From: Odontocerum albicorne
Lineage: Eukaryota; Arthropoda; Insecta; Trichoptera; Odontoceridae
Length of the DNA: 64,000 nt
Assembly (NCBI GenBank): GCA_949825065.1
Contig: OX463841.1
Span: 25,382,476 to 25,446,475 of the forward strand
Direction of reading: 5' to 3'
The notes beneath the pieces are model-generated. The model searched no databases. It was not told where the DNA came from and worked only from the letters and a program-made list of their open reading frames with translations. Shown piece after piece: positions 40,660 through 52,085 of the stretch. The translations under genes were made by a program, and so were the position numbers. Each line of letters starts with the position of its first letter. Within the stretch, counting starts at the first letter, position 1.

Positions 40660-43030
40660 CGCTAATTTATCCACCATTTTCATTTCATAATGTGCGTTGT
40701 TAACATACCTACCTCTAAGATTATCTTTTTCACTTAGTTTTTTAACTTATTTTTTTATTTTTCTGTTCAATTAGCGATAAAATTTAATTGTGTTGATTGA
40801 TTTTCGTTTAAATTCAAATCATATCGTGAATTGATCTCTTGGAGTGACGCGATTATTTGCTTCACAGAGACAACGTGATGCTGGTATGTACATTTTTGAC
40901 AAACGTCATATTTATTTTAAACGAACTGACAAATTTTTGCTTATTTGTAACAAGATGTATTAATTTGTCATCATTGTTGTTTTTTGTAATGTATTTACCT
41001 AAATAACTTGCTATTTATTAGAATCGATATTTATTGTTCATTAATGACGCGTCCAAACATGTCACATCCAAATTTAATTCGTGCGTAGTTCGCAATGTCT
41101 TTCCTTAACATTTAATTAATTCCAATAATCTCTCTCTTTGCTTAGCATTTAATTAGTTCCAATTATCTCTGTATTTCCTTAACAATACTCCTATTGGACA
41201 AATATTTGACAAATGCGTGTCCAGCTGCAAAACGATCGATCAGCTGAGATATTCTCACATCAATTGCTGGAAATTGGGAACGGAAAGGTGCAGGTTGATA
41301 TGACCCCAGGATGAATTTCACTGTCTCATAACTTCATGTTTCACAATTTCGAGGAAGCAGCAGAACGACGTGTAGCCAGACTTGAGGATGCACGGTTGCG
41401 AGCACGGCGATCGCGTTCTGCAATTCAGAACTGGTTCGTTCTCAACAGAATGTACGCGACAGGCTGATAGTGGCTGAAATAGGTCATTAGGAATATCAAA
41501 AGTATCTTTTTTATATAGAATTTAATTTTATCTCTACGTTTATATTTCAAAATATATCAAATCGTATATAGAAATGGAGATTTTTTAATTAGTTTGATAT
41601 TCATTCGTTTGGATCAGACCAAGCTTCGCTCTGAAGAATACGTTCATTTGCGAGATACAGTTGTAAATGACGGTAATACAACTAACGTTTGAAGACTAAC
41701 GATTTGGCCATCTTCATATACAGGCAGTCCACGTCATATGCATGAGTACGCTCAATATGCAATTGCGTATGTTCGTCACTACGGGTGTCCAGACCTATTC
41801 ACTACATTCACATGCAATTCAGCTTGGGACGATATACAACAGCTCATGGTAAAACATGAAGTGTTTCGGTCTGTGCGCTGCTGGATATACTCAGTAGAAT
41901 AGCAAAAGAGAGGATCGACACATGCACATATATAAAATCACTTCAAACGAAATCGACAATGTAATGTGCGCTGAAATACCCGATGCCGACGTCGATAAGG
42001 ATTTGCATGAAGTTGTGACGAAATATATGATACATGGACCTTGCGGTACACTGAATCCAAATTCACCATGCATGATAGACGGAAAATGATCTAAGCGATA
42101 TCCTCGAGCATTAGTATCCAACACGGTTACAGGAAACGATGGATATCCTTTATAAAGAAGAAGATCAACAGAAGATGGCGGGAAATTAGCAACCATACAA
42201 ATGTGAAATGGTGACATCGAAGTAGACAACCATTGGGTTATTGCATATTCGCTTTTGCTATCAAAAACATACAAAGCGCACATAAACGTGGAATACTGTA
42301 ACCCCGTTAAATCGATCAAATACATTTGTAAGTACAATACGTGAATAAAGGCAGCTACATGGCAGTTTTTGGCGTGCAACCAGAATGCGGGATGGGAATG
42401 CGGTCATACATATCGATGAAATCGCAGAGTATCAGGCTGGAAGATACATAAGCAGCAATGAAGCTGTATGGCGAAATCTTTCATTTCCCATACATGAACG
42501 AAGTCCAGCTGTTGTTCACTTAGCAGTACATCTAGAAAATGGACAACGCGTTTATTTCACAGCTGCAAATGTGCAACAAATAGCCCTGAATCCACCGGCT
42601 ACAACGTTAAATGCTTTCTTCACGTTATGTCAAAATGACGCGTTTGCGAAAATACTGCTGTATCAGTGATTGTGACATCAAAAGAAGAATTGGTTGAAAA
42701 AGTATTTACCAATATTCAAATCAATTATAAGAATCACGATTGGCTGAGTGAACGAGCTATTGTTGCCGCCAAGAACAAAGACGTTTACGAACTTAACAAT
42801 ATTATTCAGTTCCTTTTTTAATGTTTCGCAATTTTATATGTTTTTGTTATAACTTTCTTTCTTCTTTTTCAGTGCAATCGATCTTTCATTTGAATTCAAA
42901 TCATATCGTGAATTGACCTCTTGGAGTGATGCGATCATTTGCGAGCACGGCAATAAACGCGACAGACTGAGAGTGGCTGAAAGACATAAAAAATATTGTA
43001 TACCCACAAGCATTGTGAAATTAAACATAT
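40660..43030 (+). pseudogene. Helitron Rep/helicase protein, scrambled remnant
   Basis: In order: a segment ending in the frame of SYRELISWSDAI (about 40.80-40.86 kb); a helicase segment SAEIFSHQLLEIGNGKVQVD (about 41.24-41.30 kb); an N-terminal basic segment AERRVARLEDARLRARRSRS (about 41.36-41.42 kb); the Rep region with SYTGSPRHMHEYAQYA, HYGCPDLFTTFTCN and the two-His HAH motif of the HUH nuclease at 41921-41929, with a TAG just before it. Then come MIHGPCGTLNPNSPCMID, HERSPAVVHLAVHLENGQRV (open frame 42385-42669) and a helicase C-terminal piece, SKEELVEKVFTNIQ to LNNIIQF (42672-42815). A second SYRELTSWSDAI copy follows at 42.9 kb. Most of the Pif1-type helicase core is missing. Confidence 0.85.
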
Positions 43031-43194
43031 TAGAAACGTGTGCTTTCTCTTTTCTTTATTTTCCATTTAACCAGACTGAGCCACAGCAACGCGTGGCCGG
43101 GTACAGCTAGTGTAATAATAAAAACCGAAAATGATGATCGACATGCCGATAAAATTCAACCTATTATATATTGTATTGTATTGAACTTTCATAG

Positions 43195-43361
43195 CACACG
43201 GTACATCCTGGCGAGTTTATTGCTTTGTGACGATCTCTTTCAATCAACTTGAAAGGTGTTAAATAAGTCTGAAGTGAAAACGAAACTAGACCTTTTTAAA
43301 ATATTTGAGAATCAAATCTGCAACGCGTTAGAAGACTTACCAACTAGGCCACGGAGGTCGC
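43195..43361 (-). mobile_element. tRNA-derived SINE
   Basis: ATCCTGGCGAGTTTATTGC, GACGATCTCTTTCAATCAAC, body GTGAAAACGAAACTAGACC, GAATCAAATCTGCAACGCG and CAACTAGGCCACGGAGGTCG. Lies 85 bp after the Helitron. Confidence 0.75.
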
Positions 43362-44330
43362 TATAAACCATGTGATACAATATTTAATTTTTAAAACTAA
43401 ATTTTACCATAAAATAATCATTTTACTACTATAAATATCTTCCGTATATTAAAATGATTTATTTTTAATCAATAATTCAAATAAACGGAAAAATGTGCCT
43501 GTGAAATGGGATTTTTTGCTAATAAATTTCCAAATAATACTTTAAAAAAATTCGTTTTCTATATAAATCAAAAGGATTAGTTACCTTTCTCCCGATTTGC
43601 ATGTTTGAATATACTCGTATTTAGAAATGAAATGACTTAACGTGCAGTTAAAAATATCGGTTTTATTTCCAGTGTGTTGAGTCGAAAGAAAAAAAAACGA
43701 TTTGTTATATTCAAGCAAACGTAAATTTCGCTCCATGATTTGTATTCAATTAACTTGAGTTATATCTGACAGATTTTCGATTAAGCTTGGTAATTCGTGC
43801 GTTTTCTTAAAAATGTATTTTCGATATTATTTGGAACGAACGTTATACGAGTATATATGTGTAGTTTAAAACCTTTTTAACAAATATTTGAAGATAAAGA
43901 ATTTCTTTATGATACGTTTAAATGGAAAAATGAATAATGAGGAATTATTAAAATTTGTTAATAATAATTTTGTGTTTTTATTTAGTTAAAATAAATACCA
44001 TCAAGTCATTTCTATGCTGGGGCTGTCAGAAAGTGCTAAACTTTCTTATCACAGCATATTTCATTCGCCTCTTATCTTTATATCTTCTTATACCGTTTAT
44101 CCTGTTTCTCTTACTCCTCACCTTTCCTTATTTCGAAACGTCATTCACTTGGTCCAACCAAATTTTTTTCTAATAGTAATTTGTTAGAAAAATTTATGTA
44201 ATAGTCATAAACATACTATCAAGCTGTGTATGTTAATAAAACGTCCAATATGTATTTCAATACATTGTTACGCGAAATAATTGTTTGTTACCATTAGGCT
44301 TCAGTGTTATTGAATCGGTTGGTTCAATTT
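43362..44330. other. AT-rich stretch, nothing recognised
   Basis: No feature recognised. Confidence 0.3.
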
Positions 44331-44552
44331 ACGACCTCCGTGCCCTAGCTGGGAATACGCCTGTCTTCCGACCCGGAGGTTACGGGTTCGATTTCTACTG
44401 AAACCCAGACTTTTCTTAATAAGTGTTCCAATCTGGTTTTTACTTAATTTCTTAATTTCTCTCTGATTGGTAGGAAGAGATAGATGGCTGCATAAGTTAT
44501 ACTGTATCTCGCAAGGTTATACGGTATACAGGGAAAGTGTAATATAATAGTG
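44331..44552 (+). mobile_element. tRNA-derived SINE
   Basis: Head ACGACCTCCGTGCCCTAGCT (A box), GGTTACGGGTTCGATTTC (B box), AAACCCAGACTTTTC, TTCCAATCTGG body and end GGGAAAGTGTAATATAATA. The 3-prime hairpin is replaced by a diverged segment (GAAGAGATAGATGGCTGC). Confidence 0.75.
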
Positions 44553-44714
44553 TAATATAATTGATACTCTTAATATTTAGGAACAATTTATTATATATTT
44601 CAAAGTTAATATTGAGTCATACAAAATAGTAGAAAGTCATTTTACTTTTTTCTCCTATAAAATTTATCAGAATACACATTGAAAGTTTCATGAAAACTCA
44701 GTGACGTTAGTTGC

Positions 44715-45360
44715 TCTATTTCTTCTTCTTCTTTGTGATCTTAGTCTGTTGTTGCGAGGTAGATCACCAGCCGTCTGTCAACCTTTAAGGTAACTTTCCT
44801 GTTATACGATGTCCTGCGAGGGTCTCGTGTGCTGCTATGTATGGGAATCTGTCTCTGCTTATCTTATCGGTATGGTCACTCCAGTGCCGTCGTCTTTTCC
44901 TACTCTATCTGACGATATTCTTTATGTTGTAGGTCTCTCAAGTGAGAGTTTTTGACCCTATCCCTGAGAAAACTTTCTATTAGAGTTTATTATTTTATCT
45001 AAACCTTTATTTTCAATTCGTTTGCCCACCACTGCTGTTGTTATTTCAAGTCACTGTATCGTGCTCGATTGTTGTCAAATCCCATGGACGACCGCATTTT
45101 ATAAATCACCGAATTAGTTTAACAGCGCGCCTCGTCCAAATCAAGTCTGAATAATTTGGTGCTCCTCCGTCCAGTCGGGTTTTGGTGGACCATGGGCTGT
45201 AGAGACTATCGAGATTACGGTCGGCCTACGCACAGATGCAACGCAGCGGACATAATTGGACATTTTTTTTTGTTAGCTTTCACTCGAGTTGCTCGAGGCC
45301 TCGTCTCTATAAGAATGGAAACGAGTCTTTCCAATTTGTTTTGTCATTTTTCACCTTAAA
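44715..45360 (-). pseudogene. Possible LINE C-terminal remnant
   Basis: The G+C is higher than around it. The minus strand near 44.9-44.7 kb gives, across frames, RRRWSDHTD-like, RDRFPYIAAHE-like and DRRLV-like pieces, then a GAAGAAGAAG end. This is compatible with the end of a non-LTR retrotransposon, but the match is weak. 45.15-45.36 kb may belong to the same copy. Confidence 0.3.
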
Positions 45361-45582
45361 TTATTTATGGAGTGTTTTGAAACATGAATTTTTATATCTA
45401 TGTAAGTAGATAGCAGATAATATGAGTCGTTAGTCTATAGTTTCGAATTCCATTTCTGTTTGGTTAACTCGGACCATATGAAATATGTATTCGTTTTAAA
45501 TAATTTGGCGTTTAATACAGTGAAAATTATTTAAGAAAATTAATGATACTTACTCAAACCGGATGGTTTTAAAATCTTCTAA

Positions 45583-46180
45583 AATGATAGTCCACAACAG
45601 TATGCTAGTACTAACTCTGATGTATGGAAATGAATCACGAAAATACTGAAAGGAGCCATATAAATGCTGTAGAAATGCGTGTACTGAGAAGACGAAATTA
45701 ACTGATTAGGAATGAATGTGACCTTAATGTTAATGTATTAAGATGAAGAAGTGTACTTTAAGACGGTTTGGGCATGTAAAAAGAATGATTGATGAAAGTC
45801 TAACAAAACGAATATACAGTGCAAATTTGAGTGAAAGGCGTGGTAGAGGAAGACTTAGGTAAGTATGGTTGGATCAAGTGAAATATTTTTTTGTTAAAAG
45901 TAAATTTTAAAAAAGTTTGAGAAATCGAAGGAGTTTTATGAGAAAGTGTATGGATGTAGAATAGGCGAAAGATGTCCATCGCAACAGGTTCTCTCCTCTC
46001 TGCCTATCCCAACAGGGAGACAGCGTGATAGTATGTGTGTAATAATACATGTAAATTTCTTTGAAACTGGGTTAGAAAAGGAAACAAGTAAAAATACGAT
46101 CACTATTACATGCCGTAATAAGAAAACAAAATCGCGTTCTGTCATCTCTGCCTACCCCAACAGGGAAATTGTGTGATGGC
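45583..46180 (+). pseudogene. RTE-like LINE, C-terminal end with a doubled tail
   Basis: Starts LMYGNES near 45614 and continues RNECDLNVNVL, then (after frame change) LRRFGHVKRMIDESLTKRIY and SANLSERRGRGRLR, the best GHVKRM block in the window. The W-L-D-Q-V segment follows at about 45867. A tail at 45960-46030 (TCCATCGCAACAGG, CCCAACAGGGAGACAGCGTG) is followed by a second tail at 46135-46175 (CTCTGCCTACCCCAACAGGG), so the 3-prime end is doubled. Confidence 0.75.
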
Positions 46181-46577
46181 AAGTATTTATGAATGTGGAT
46201 TCCCAATAAAATTAGATAGAAAATATTCGATTGGACATGCCCCTTAATCATGATCACGCTATATCGAGACTCCTTTTTTTATCTTTAGCACTGCATCTCC
46301 TTTCATAATATTCTCAATCCTTAATGAATAGGACGACCTTTGGGTAACACCGGATATCTACTTAAAATTTTGAGTTAGGGGTTAAAACACATATTTGGTT
46401 AAAAATAATTTTATTTAAAAAGTTTTAGGCTTTAATTTAATATTAAAGTATTGATAAATATTGTTGAAATAAAATCAGACTACATTTAATCGTTTTCCGT
46501 CTTACTGTCGGGTATTTAATTAGTTTGCTTACTTGAAGGTCGAGGTTTTAGCTATTCTAATGAAGACAATATGTTCA
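46181..46577. other. AT-rich stretch, nothing recognised
   Basis: No feature recognised. Confidence 0.3.
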
Positions 46578-46665
46578 GATACATACATACATAACATAAC
46601 GCCATCTCCCTGACGGGATAAGGAAGATGGTGCGATGATATGTATGTACTCGTATGTATCTATAT
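46578..46665. repeat. Snap-back repeat built from LINE tail sequence
   Basis: ACATACATACATAACATAAC, then GCCATCTCCCTGACGGGA, then AAGATGGTGCGATGATATGT-ATGT. GCCATCT pairs with AGATGGT, and the outer ACATAC-like and GTATGT-like runs also pair, giving an imperfect hairpin. The GACGGGA block resembles an RTE tail. Confidence 0.5.
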
Positions 46666-47214
46666 TCATATGTTCTTTAATCGAATAGTCCAAGTCTCGA
46701 CAAAGTCAAAGTTCTTCAATATATGTTAATAGTCAAAATATTGTACAAATAGACAAACTAATGAAACACTCGATAATATAACGAAAATACATTAATTAAG
46801 TTTTGCCTGCATCCTTTTAAATATTTGTAAAAAAACATTTTTAATAAAAATTATGCAGGAATCAACTTGATTGTCTTCTCCAAGCAATCTGGAGTCTATT
46901 AATAGGCTGAGGTGCACTGATGGCCATATTGCCCGCACTTCCGACAGCCGTTAATGGGTCTGAATGGTTTACCTTCGTGAGCGTGTTGCAATGCCTAATG
47001 ATTAATTTAGTGTTTTGTTGTATTATATATTCCTAATTTGTTATTGAATAATGTTTTTATTTTATTCTATGCTCCGGCTCTTAATTGCAAAAAAGTACAT
47101 TATTGAAATTAATATAAAGAAAAAAATATTCATGACTGTACAATATTTCAACTGTATGCTCGTACAACCTCGTACATGTCTCAATCTGGTTTAAACTTAT
47201 AGCTTGTTTTACAC
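46666..47214. other. AT-rich stretch with a small G+C-balanced island
   Basis: 46860-46990 is less AT-rich (GGAGTCTATTAATAGGCTGA, GTTAATGGGTCTGAATGG). No motif recognised. Confidence 0.3.
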
Positions 47215-47275
47215 CTTCTGGCAAGTTAGATGATATTGTCACATGGTGAATACACTACAGGTTGTACTGAAGGCT
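47215..47275 (+). mobile_element. SINE 3-prime end fragment
   Basis: GATATTGTCACATGGTGAAT then ACACTACAGGTTGTACTG follows the SINE 3-prime block (ATTGCCACATGGCAATA, CCGCCAGGTTGTACTG) with scattered changes. Confidence 0.45.
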
Positions 47276-47289
47276 TGGTTATATAACAT

Positions 47290-48345
47290 TCACGAATTGA
47301 CAGGTTTCCAGACGATTGAGGAATGGTTTTGTGCCACCAAAGAGGTATTTTTCAAGGGTGATCGCCGAGGGACCGGGCATGGTACACAAAGGCATAGAAC
47401 GATCTAAATGCGTACTTTCAATCGATCTCCGAATGGACTAAGACGGATGCCTTACACATTAATCCTACGAAGTCTTAAGCGATCTTCACGATAGTCCTCA
47501 GCTTCTCAGTAAATTCAACACTGACTTACTCCCAACAATATTACTCGATGGCTCTATCATACCATTAAAAACTGTTAAAAACCTAGGTGCTGATGGATAT
47601 GGCTAGAAACCGAAGGATTTTCTTCAGCCTTCATTTCCTTAAAGTGTTGCAAAGATTCCTGCCTATTTAAACCAAATTTTTACTCGTGCATTCTCTGCTT
47701 TTTCCGATTTTGGACTCTGCGGGCGTATGTTATTGGGATATTACGGAGGAACGGCTGGACAAATTACAGCGTTTGTTTTAGATTTATTTTAAACCTGAGA
47801 AAGGACGATCATATCACTTCATATCAGAAGGCGCTGAACTGGTTGAATGTGAGAAATAGACTCACATAATATCTCCATTGTATAATATCCTTAACTGTTC
47901 CGCTGCCCCCTCGTATTTCGCGGAAAGTTTTCAGCGTTTCTCAAACAGAGATTGTTTATTGGCCTTCTCAGTTCACCGCTCTTCTGTTTGTTACGTCGTC
48001 CTTAACAATCCATGCAATGAGACTCTGGAACCAGCTACAAACCAATGTTAGACTCGCTCCGTCCTTGGCATGCTATAAGAAACGACTGAAAAAACCATTG
48101 AATTCTAGTCATTAATGTAACGTGTTTAATTCCTGTTTTTTTTTCTCTCCACCATCTCTTCCTTTTCCTTTGATTGATGATATCTCACTTTTACTTTAAT
48201 TATGTATGTGTTCATAAATTTCATAAAGATGAATAATCATTTGAACATTTTTTGCCATGTACCATGTAGCTTGCTTTATTTACTTTAGTTTGGTTGTTTG
48301 GAAGAGATTGCCACCTGGCAATAAGCCTGTCAGATTATTTTAGCA
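47290..48345 (+). pseudogene. CR1/Jockey-like LINE, RT C-terminus to 3-prime end
   Basis: Frames in order: SISEWTKTDALHINPTKS and a DSPQLLSKFNTDLLPTILL-like segment ending in IIPLKTVKNLGA (47.41-47.60 kb), the part following the YADD box; then YWDITEERLDKLQRL (47.73-47.79 kb), FILNLRKDDHITSYQKALNW, and the end YWPSQFTALLFVTSSLTIHA, MRLWNQLQTN, SLACYKKRLKKPLNSSH (to about 48.11 kb). These are the thumb and tail blocks of CR1/Jockey-type ORF2. The 3-prime UTR (TTTGATTGATGATATCTCAC) ends in the block shared with the SINE at 48300-48333. Many stops and frameshifts. Confidence 0.78.
48300..48335 (+). repeat. LINE 3-prime hairpin shared with the SINE family
   Basis: GGAAGAGATTGCCACCTGGC then AATAAGCCTGTCAG. 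The core ATTGCC-ACCT-GGCAAT is a 6-bp stem with a 4-base loop. The SINEs carry the same block near their 3-prime end (53020-53054). Confidence 0.8.
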
Positions 48346-49358
48346 ATAATGTGTTTATTAAATAAATGAAAAATAAAGAATATTACAATTAAAAAAATAA
48401 AAAAGAATAAAGTCTAAAAACAAAAGCGACTGGAACAATGATTGATTACTCAAGTTTCCCTGAGAAGCGGCCTCGTTATGCAGTTGCCATCGAATCATGA
48501 CTCGACAGATTTACTCCTTTGTAAGCTAGAAATTGAACATATCTTCTGATACCGTATTTTTTCTGTGACGATCATTAACCATTAATGTTTATCAGTTAGT
48601 ATTATACCAGTGATCCATGATAGCTTAAACTTTTTACAAAACATTGTACGAGAAAGTGAACAGCATAATACTATACTTTCTTACATGCAATTAGATCCAT
48701 TTTAATTTTAAGTGTTTGCTTAAGCCATAAAAATGGTTTTCCTGCTGTATTCAGCGTTATTCACTCTCGTCACGCAAATAAGAAAATGTATAAAAATACA
48801 TTCTTTTTGTCAATATTAACGTACATTTTCTACGGTTAATACTAGGTAAATACTCGTATGTTATTTACGATTGTACTTTTAATGCGTGACTCAATCTATT
48901 TGGAAAGTTTTTTTATTGTTTTCTGAAAATCGGTTTCTTTGCTTCTTTTGAAGTTAATATTTATACAATTTAAAGAGTTTGACAAAACCATTGTATAGTG
49001 AAACACCTGTTACATATTTACTAAAAAACGATATAGAACTATGATGTATTTGATTTGGTTTTCTAAAAGTTCTTAAATTATTTATCAACGTTAAAATATG
49101 ATAAATTTAATATTTGAATATTTTTTTTTTCATTGTGTCTCTATTTGAAGGGACCTGATTAACGGAATGTTTAATTACACCTTTGTTTTGGCTTTCCTTT
49201 ATAACGCCGAAAATTTTCATTTGAATATTAAATCTATCGACAAAAACAAGTTAATTTATATTTATAAATTAGGTTTGTAAAAATACGGCATCGAAGGTTT
49301 TTATACAGGACTTGACAATTTCCTAGAAATTCTATCTATACCGAATAAAACTTTCATT
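48346..49358. other. AT-rich stretch, nothing recognised
   Basis: No feature recognised. Confidence 0.3.
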
Positions 49359-49359
49359 G

Positions 49360-49870
49360 TATAGAGTGGCGCAACATGAACTGCAATTTTAAATCGATAA
49401 AAAAAACAAGTTTTTTAATGTTCATGTTTATTGGTATCAATGTAATTAGTGCACACGAAAACTATGTATGAAAAATGATATCGGCCAAATGGCCACCTCG
49501 GCTCCTGTTACGACTCTGAGCAAAATTTTCAATAACGGATTCACATAAATGGATACGTATCATATATCTGCAGTGACACGAGTGATGTTGAATTTAAGGT
49601 CATCGATGGTTTTTGGTACACCTGAGATTTAACATAACCCCAGATAAAAAAATCTGAAGGGGTTAAATCACACGATCGTGGCGGCTAATTCAAATTTCCA
49701 CGACGATAAATTACATGGTTGGAAATTTTTTCCTGCAATAAAGCCATTGTTTCATCAGCAGTATGACAAGTAGCCCCATTCTGCTGGAACCCTATGTTTT
49801 TCAAGTCCAAATAGTTCAGTTGATACCAAAAAAGTTTGAATCATGTCACGATATCAATTTCCATTGACCG
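49360..49870 (-). pseudogene. Tc1/mariner-superfamily transposase C-terminus
   Basis: Terminal motif TAGAGTGGCGCAACATGAAC at about 49363. Minus strand from about 49800 reads FQQNGATCHTADETMALLQ, then NHVIYRRGNLN, PPRSCDLTPSDFFI and GYVKSQVYQKPSMTLNS. 'FQQDGAxxHTA ... NWPPRSCDLTPLDFFLWGYxKxxVY' is a well-known group of IS630-Tc1-mariner transposases. The Asp of FQQDGA has become Asn here, and the Trp codons are stops. Only the C-terminal third is present. Confidence 0.75.
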
Positions 49871-49871
49871 A

Positions 49872-50056
49872 TGGTATTATTTCATAGAGTGTCGCAACAA
49901 TAACTGCAATTTTAAATTTGCTGCCATTTTTCAGCTGACAAACATATAATATTAATAATGGACATACATCATCTACATAATTTAGTAATTAATTATGCAG
50001 AGATACACGATTGAAGAACTTAATTTAAATAACAATCTTGTTGCGTCACCCTATAT
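49872..50056 (+). mobile_element. Small Tc1/mariner-type derivative, same family, opposite orientation
   Basis: Left end TAGAGTGTCGCAACAATAAC repeats the end at 49363. The right end, reversed, reads TATAGGGTGACGCAACAAG. In between, ATG at 49996 opens MQRYTIEEL, the usual start of this transposase group, which then breaks off. It is a short deletion derivative with both ends, directly abutting the minus-strand fragment. Confidence 0.65.
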
Positions 50057-50675
50057 ATCGAGCATGACTTGATATCCCCATTTCACGTTACATGACCTTC
50101 ACTTTAAGGGGTAACACCATAAGAATTAATAAAATAATGACTAAAACGAGCAAATAACAGAAATATGGAATACGCACAATTACCCATAAATTTAATTTGT
50201 GAATGTTTAGTCAGATTTATTTTGCAAATGATTTAAAATTAAATGAATTGAATTAGTTACTCTGTTAAACAATTAGTGGGATACTGTTTTGTTCTGCATA
50301 ACGTCTAATTAAATGAATGCATAACATAATCGGAAGATGGCCGACTTGAGTCTGTTGGTTTTTTTACTTTGATATCAGAGCAAAAATTAATAGAAAAATA
50401 TTTCAACTACCTGTCTCAAAATGCATCACTTTCGTCTTTTTCGGTTGTCCAATTTAATGTATTAAATAACATATATTTGTCACATCCAATTAATGTTGCG
50501 TTTGTTCTTTCTCCAAAGAACTTTTCTACTTTATGATCAATTCTACATTTTAAAGTTTAATCAGCTGATGTTTTAAATAGGCTATTTTTTTTGTTTAATT
50601 TCATTTAATATATTGACTCATATAATTTTACTTTTGGTTTTAATAGTGATGGCACGAATCATCCTAGTGTGGATG
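50057..50675. other. AT-rich stretch, nothing recognised
   Basis: No feature recognised. Confidence 0.3.
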
Positions 50676-50866
50676 TGTTGCCTTTATAAAAAATTACCTG
50701 CATTCGGCTTATCACGTATACTAGATTGTCTTTATAAATAAATAAACAGCTATTCGCTTATAACTTATAGATTGCCTATTTAAAAATAACCTGCAATTAT
50801 CTTATAATTTATCCTAGATTGCCATCATAAAAAAATCCTGCTATAAGCTTATAATATCTGTATTGG
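50676..50866. repeat. Degenerate 46-48-bp tandem repeat, four units
   Basis: TTGCC/TTGTC followed by a TTTATAAA-like run, (A)CCTGC, CTTAT and CTAGA starts at 50678, 50726, 50772 and 50819. The units are diverged but in register. Confidence 0.7.
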
Positions 50867-50897
50867 ATATACTGAGTTTCTTTTATAGGGGTAACTA

Positions 50898-52085
50898 TTA
50901 TTTTTCATTGATTATTAAATTTGCTCGACACATTCCTTCTACATGAATATTTTTGGGTTGTGTCTGCAGCCAATTGCGCACAAACCCCTCTACTCCATCG
51001 TCGTTGAATCGTTGGCCTTCCAGAGCTTCTTTCAGTGGCCCAAAGAGATGTAAATCGCAGGGCGATAGATTAGGGCAACAGGAAGGGTGTTTCAGTGTCC
51101 AACTCATTTCCTCCAATTGTTCGCATGTTGGGCTGGATTATGGGCCTCGCATTGCCATGGAGAAGAATCACTTCTCATATCGGTTGGTCACATCTTTTGC
51201 ATCGATAACCAAGTTTAACTTCACTCAAAAGTTCGCAGAAGTACGCCACATTGATGGTCGACGATCGTGCAATAAATCGATGAGCAAAATGCCGCGCCGG
51301 TCCCAAAAAACGGTCGCAAGCACCTTACCAGCTGACAGCCGAGTCTTGGCTTTCACAGAGGCTGCCTCATCCTTCTTTCTCCACTCCATGCTGGCTTGTT
51401 TCGACTCGGGTGTGTAGTAGTGTACCCAAGTTTCATTGCAGGTAACGATGTGACTCAAAAATACGTTCCCTTGTTGTGCAAACCGTGCCAAAAGCCGCTC
51501 AAAAACGTGCAAACGTGCCAACTTTTATTCTGCAGTCAAAAGACGTGGGACCCATCGAGCAGACACTACGAAATCCTAGGTCCTTTGTGATTATGTATTG
51601 AGTGATCCCATCACTTATTATTATATCAGAATACGTTTCGGAAACCATCAAATGTCGGTCGCCTTCCAGAAGATCACGTATGGCGTTAATGTTCTGTTCG
51701 GCAATGTTCGTCCGTGGACGATGATCATGCCTCTTGTTTTCGACCCCTTCACGGACTTTCATCAACTCCTTATGCCAGGCAAACACACAGGGTTTTGACA
51801 GTGTTTGATCTCCGAACTGTGTCGTCAGTCTCCGCTGAATTTCGGCTGGTTTTACGTCCTCACGAGCGATAAACTTGATAATTGTGCGTTGCGCAATCGA
51901 CGGGTGCACCTCTTTCTCAGACATCGTGTGGGATGCTAATGACGGAATCTACCGAGGCCGGCCGACCGCTCTCCCCGCTCTTGATATCCCTACCCAACAC
52001 TCCTCGAGGCGGCCGCGCGCTCCGTTTAAAGTTATGCGGTCTAAAACAAAAGTTTCGTTTATATTTGATCCACCCTCGTATTATA
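50898..52085 (-). pseudogene. mariner-like element (second family), inactive
   Basis: The minus strand starts MSEKEVHPSIAQRTIIKFIA at 51924 with an N-terminal helix-turn-helix (PAEIQRRLTTQFGDQTLSKP), continues to about 51499, then shifts frame to MARLHVFERLLARFAQQGN and VTCNETWVHYYTPESKQ. The next frame carries LLHGNARP, and the last (51116-50898) CPNLSPCDLHLFGPLKEAL. Two catalytic Asp are lost: GDETW has become CNETW and HDNARP has become HGNARP; the third (SPCD) remains. The right end reversed reads TACGAGGGTGGATCAAATAT (52082), a mariner-like terminus; no matching left end was seen, although the coding sequence reaches its natural C-terminus. Confidence 0.85.

Noticed and set aside
41891..42379. 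162-codon minus-strand open frame
   Set aside because: It lies antisense to the Helitron Rep region, whose plus-strand motifs (HAH, PCGTLNPNSPCM) are clear.
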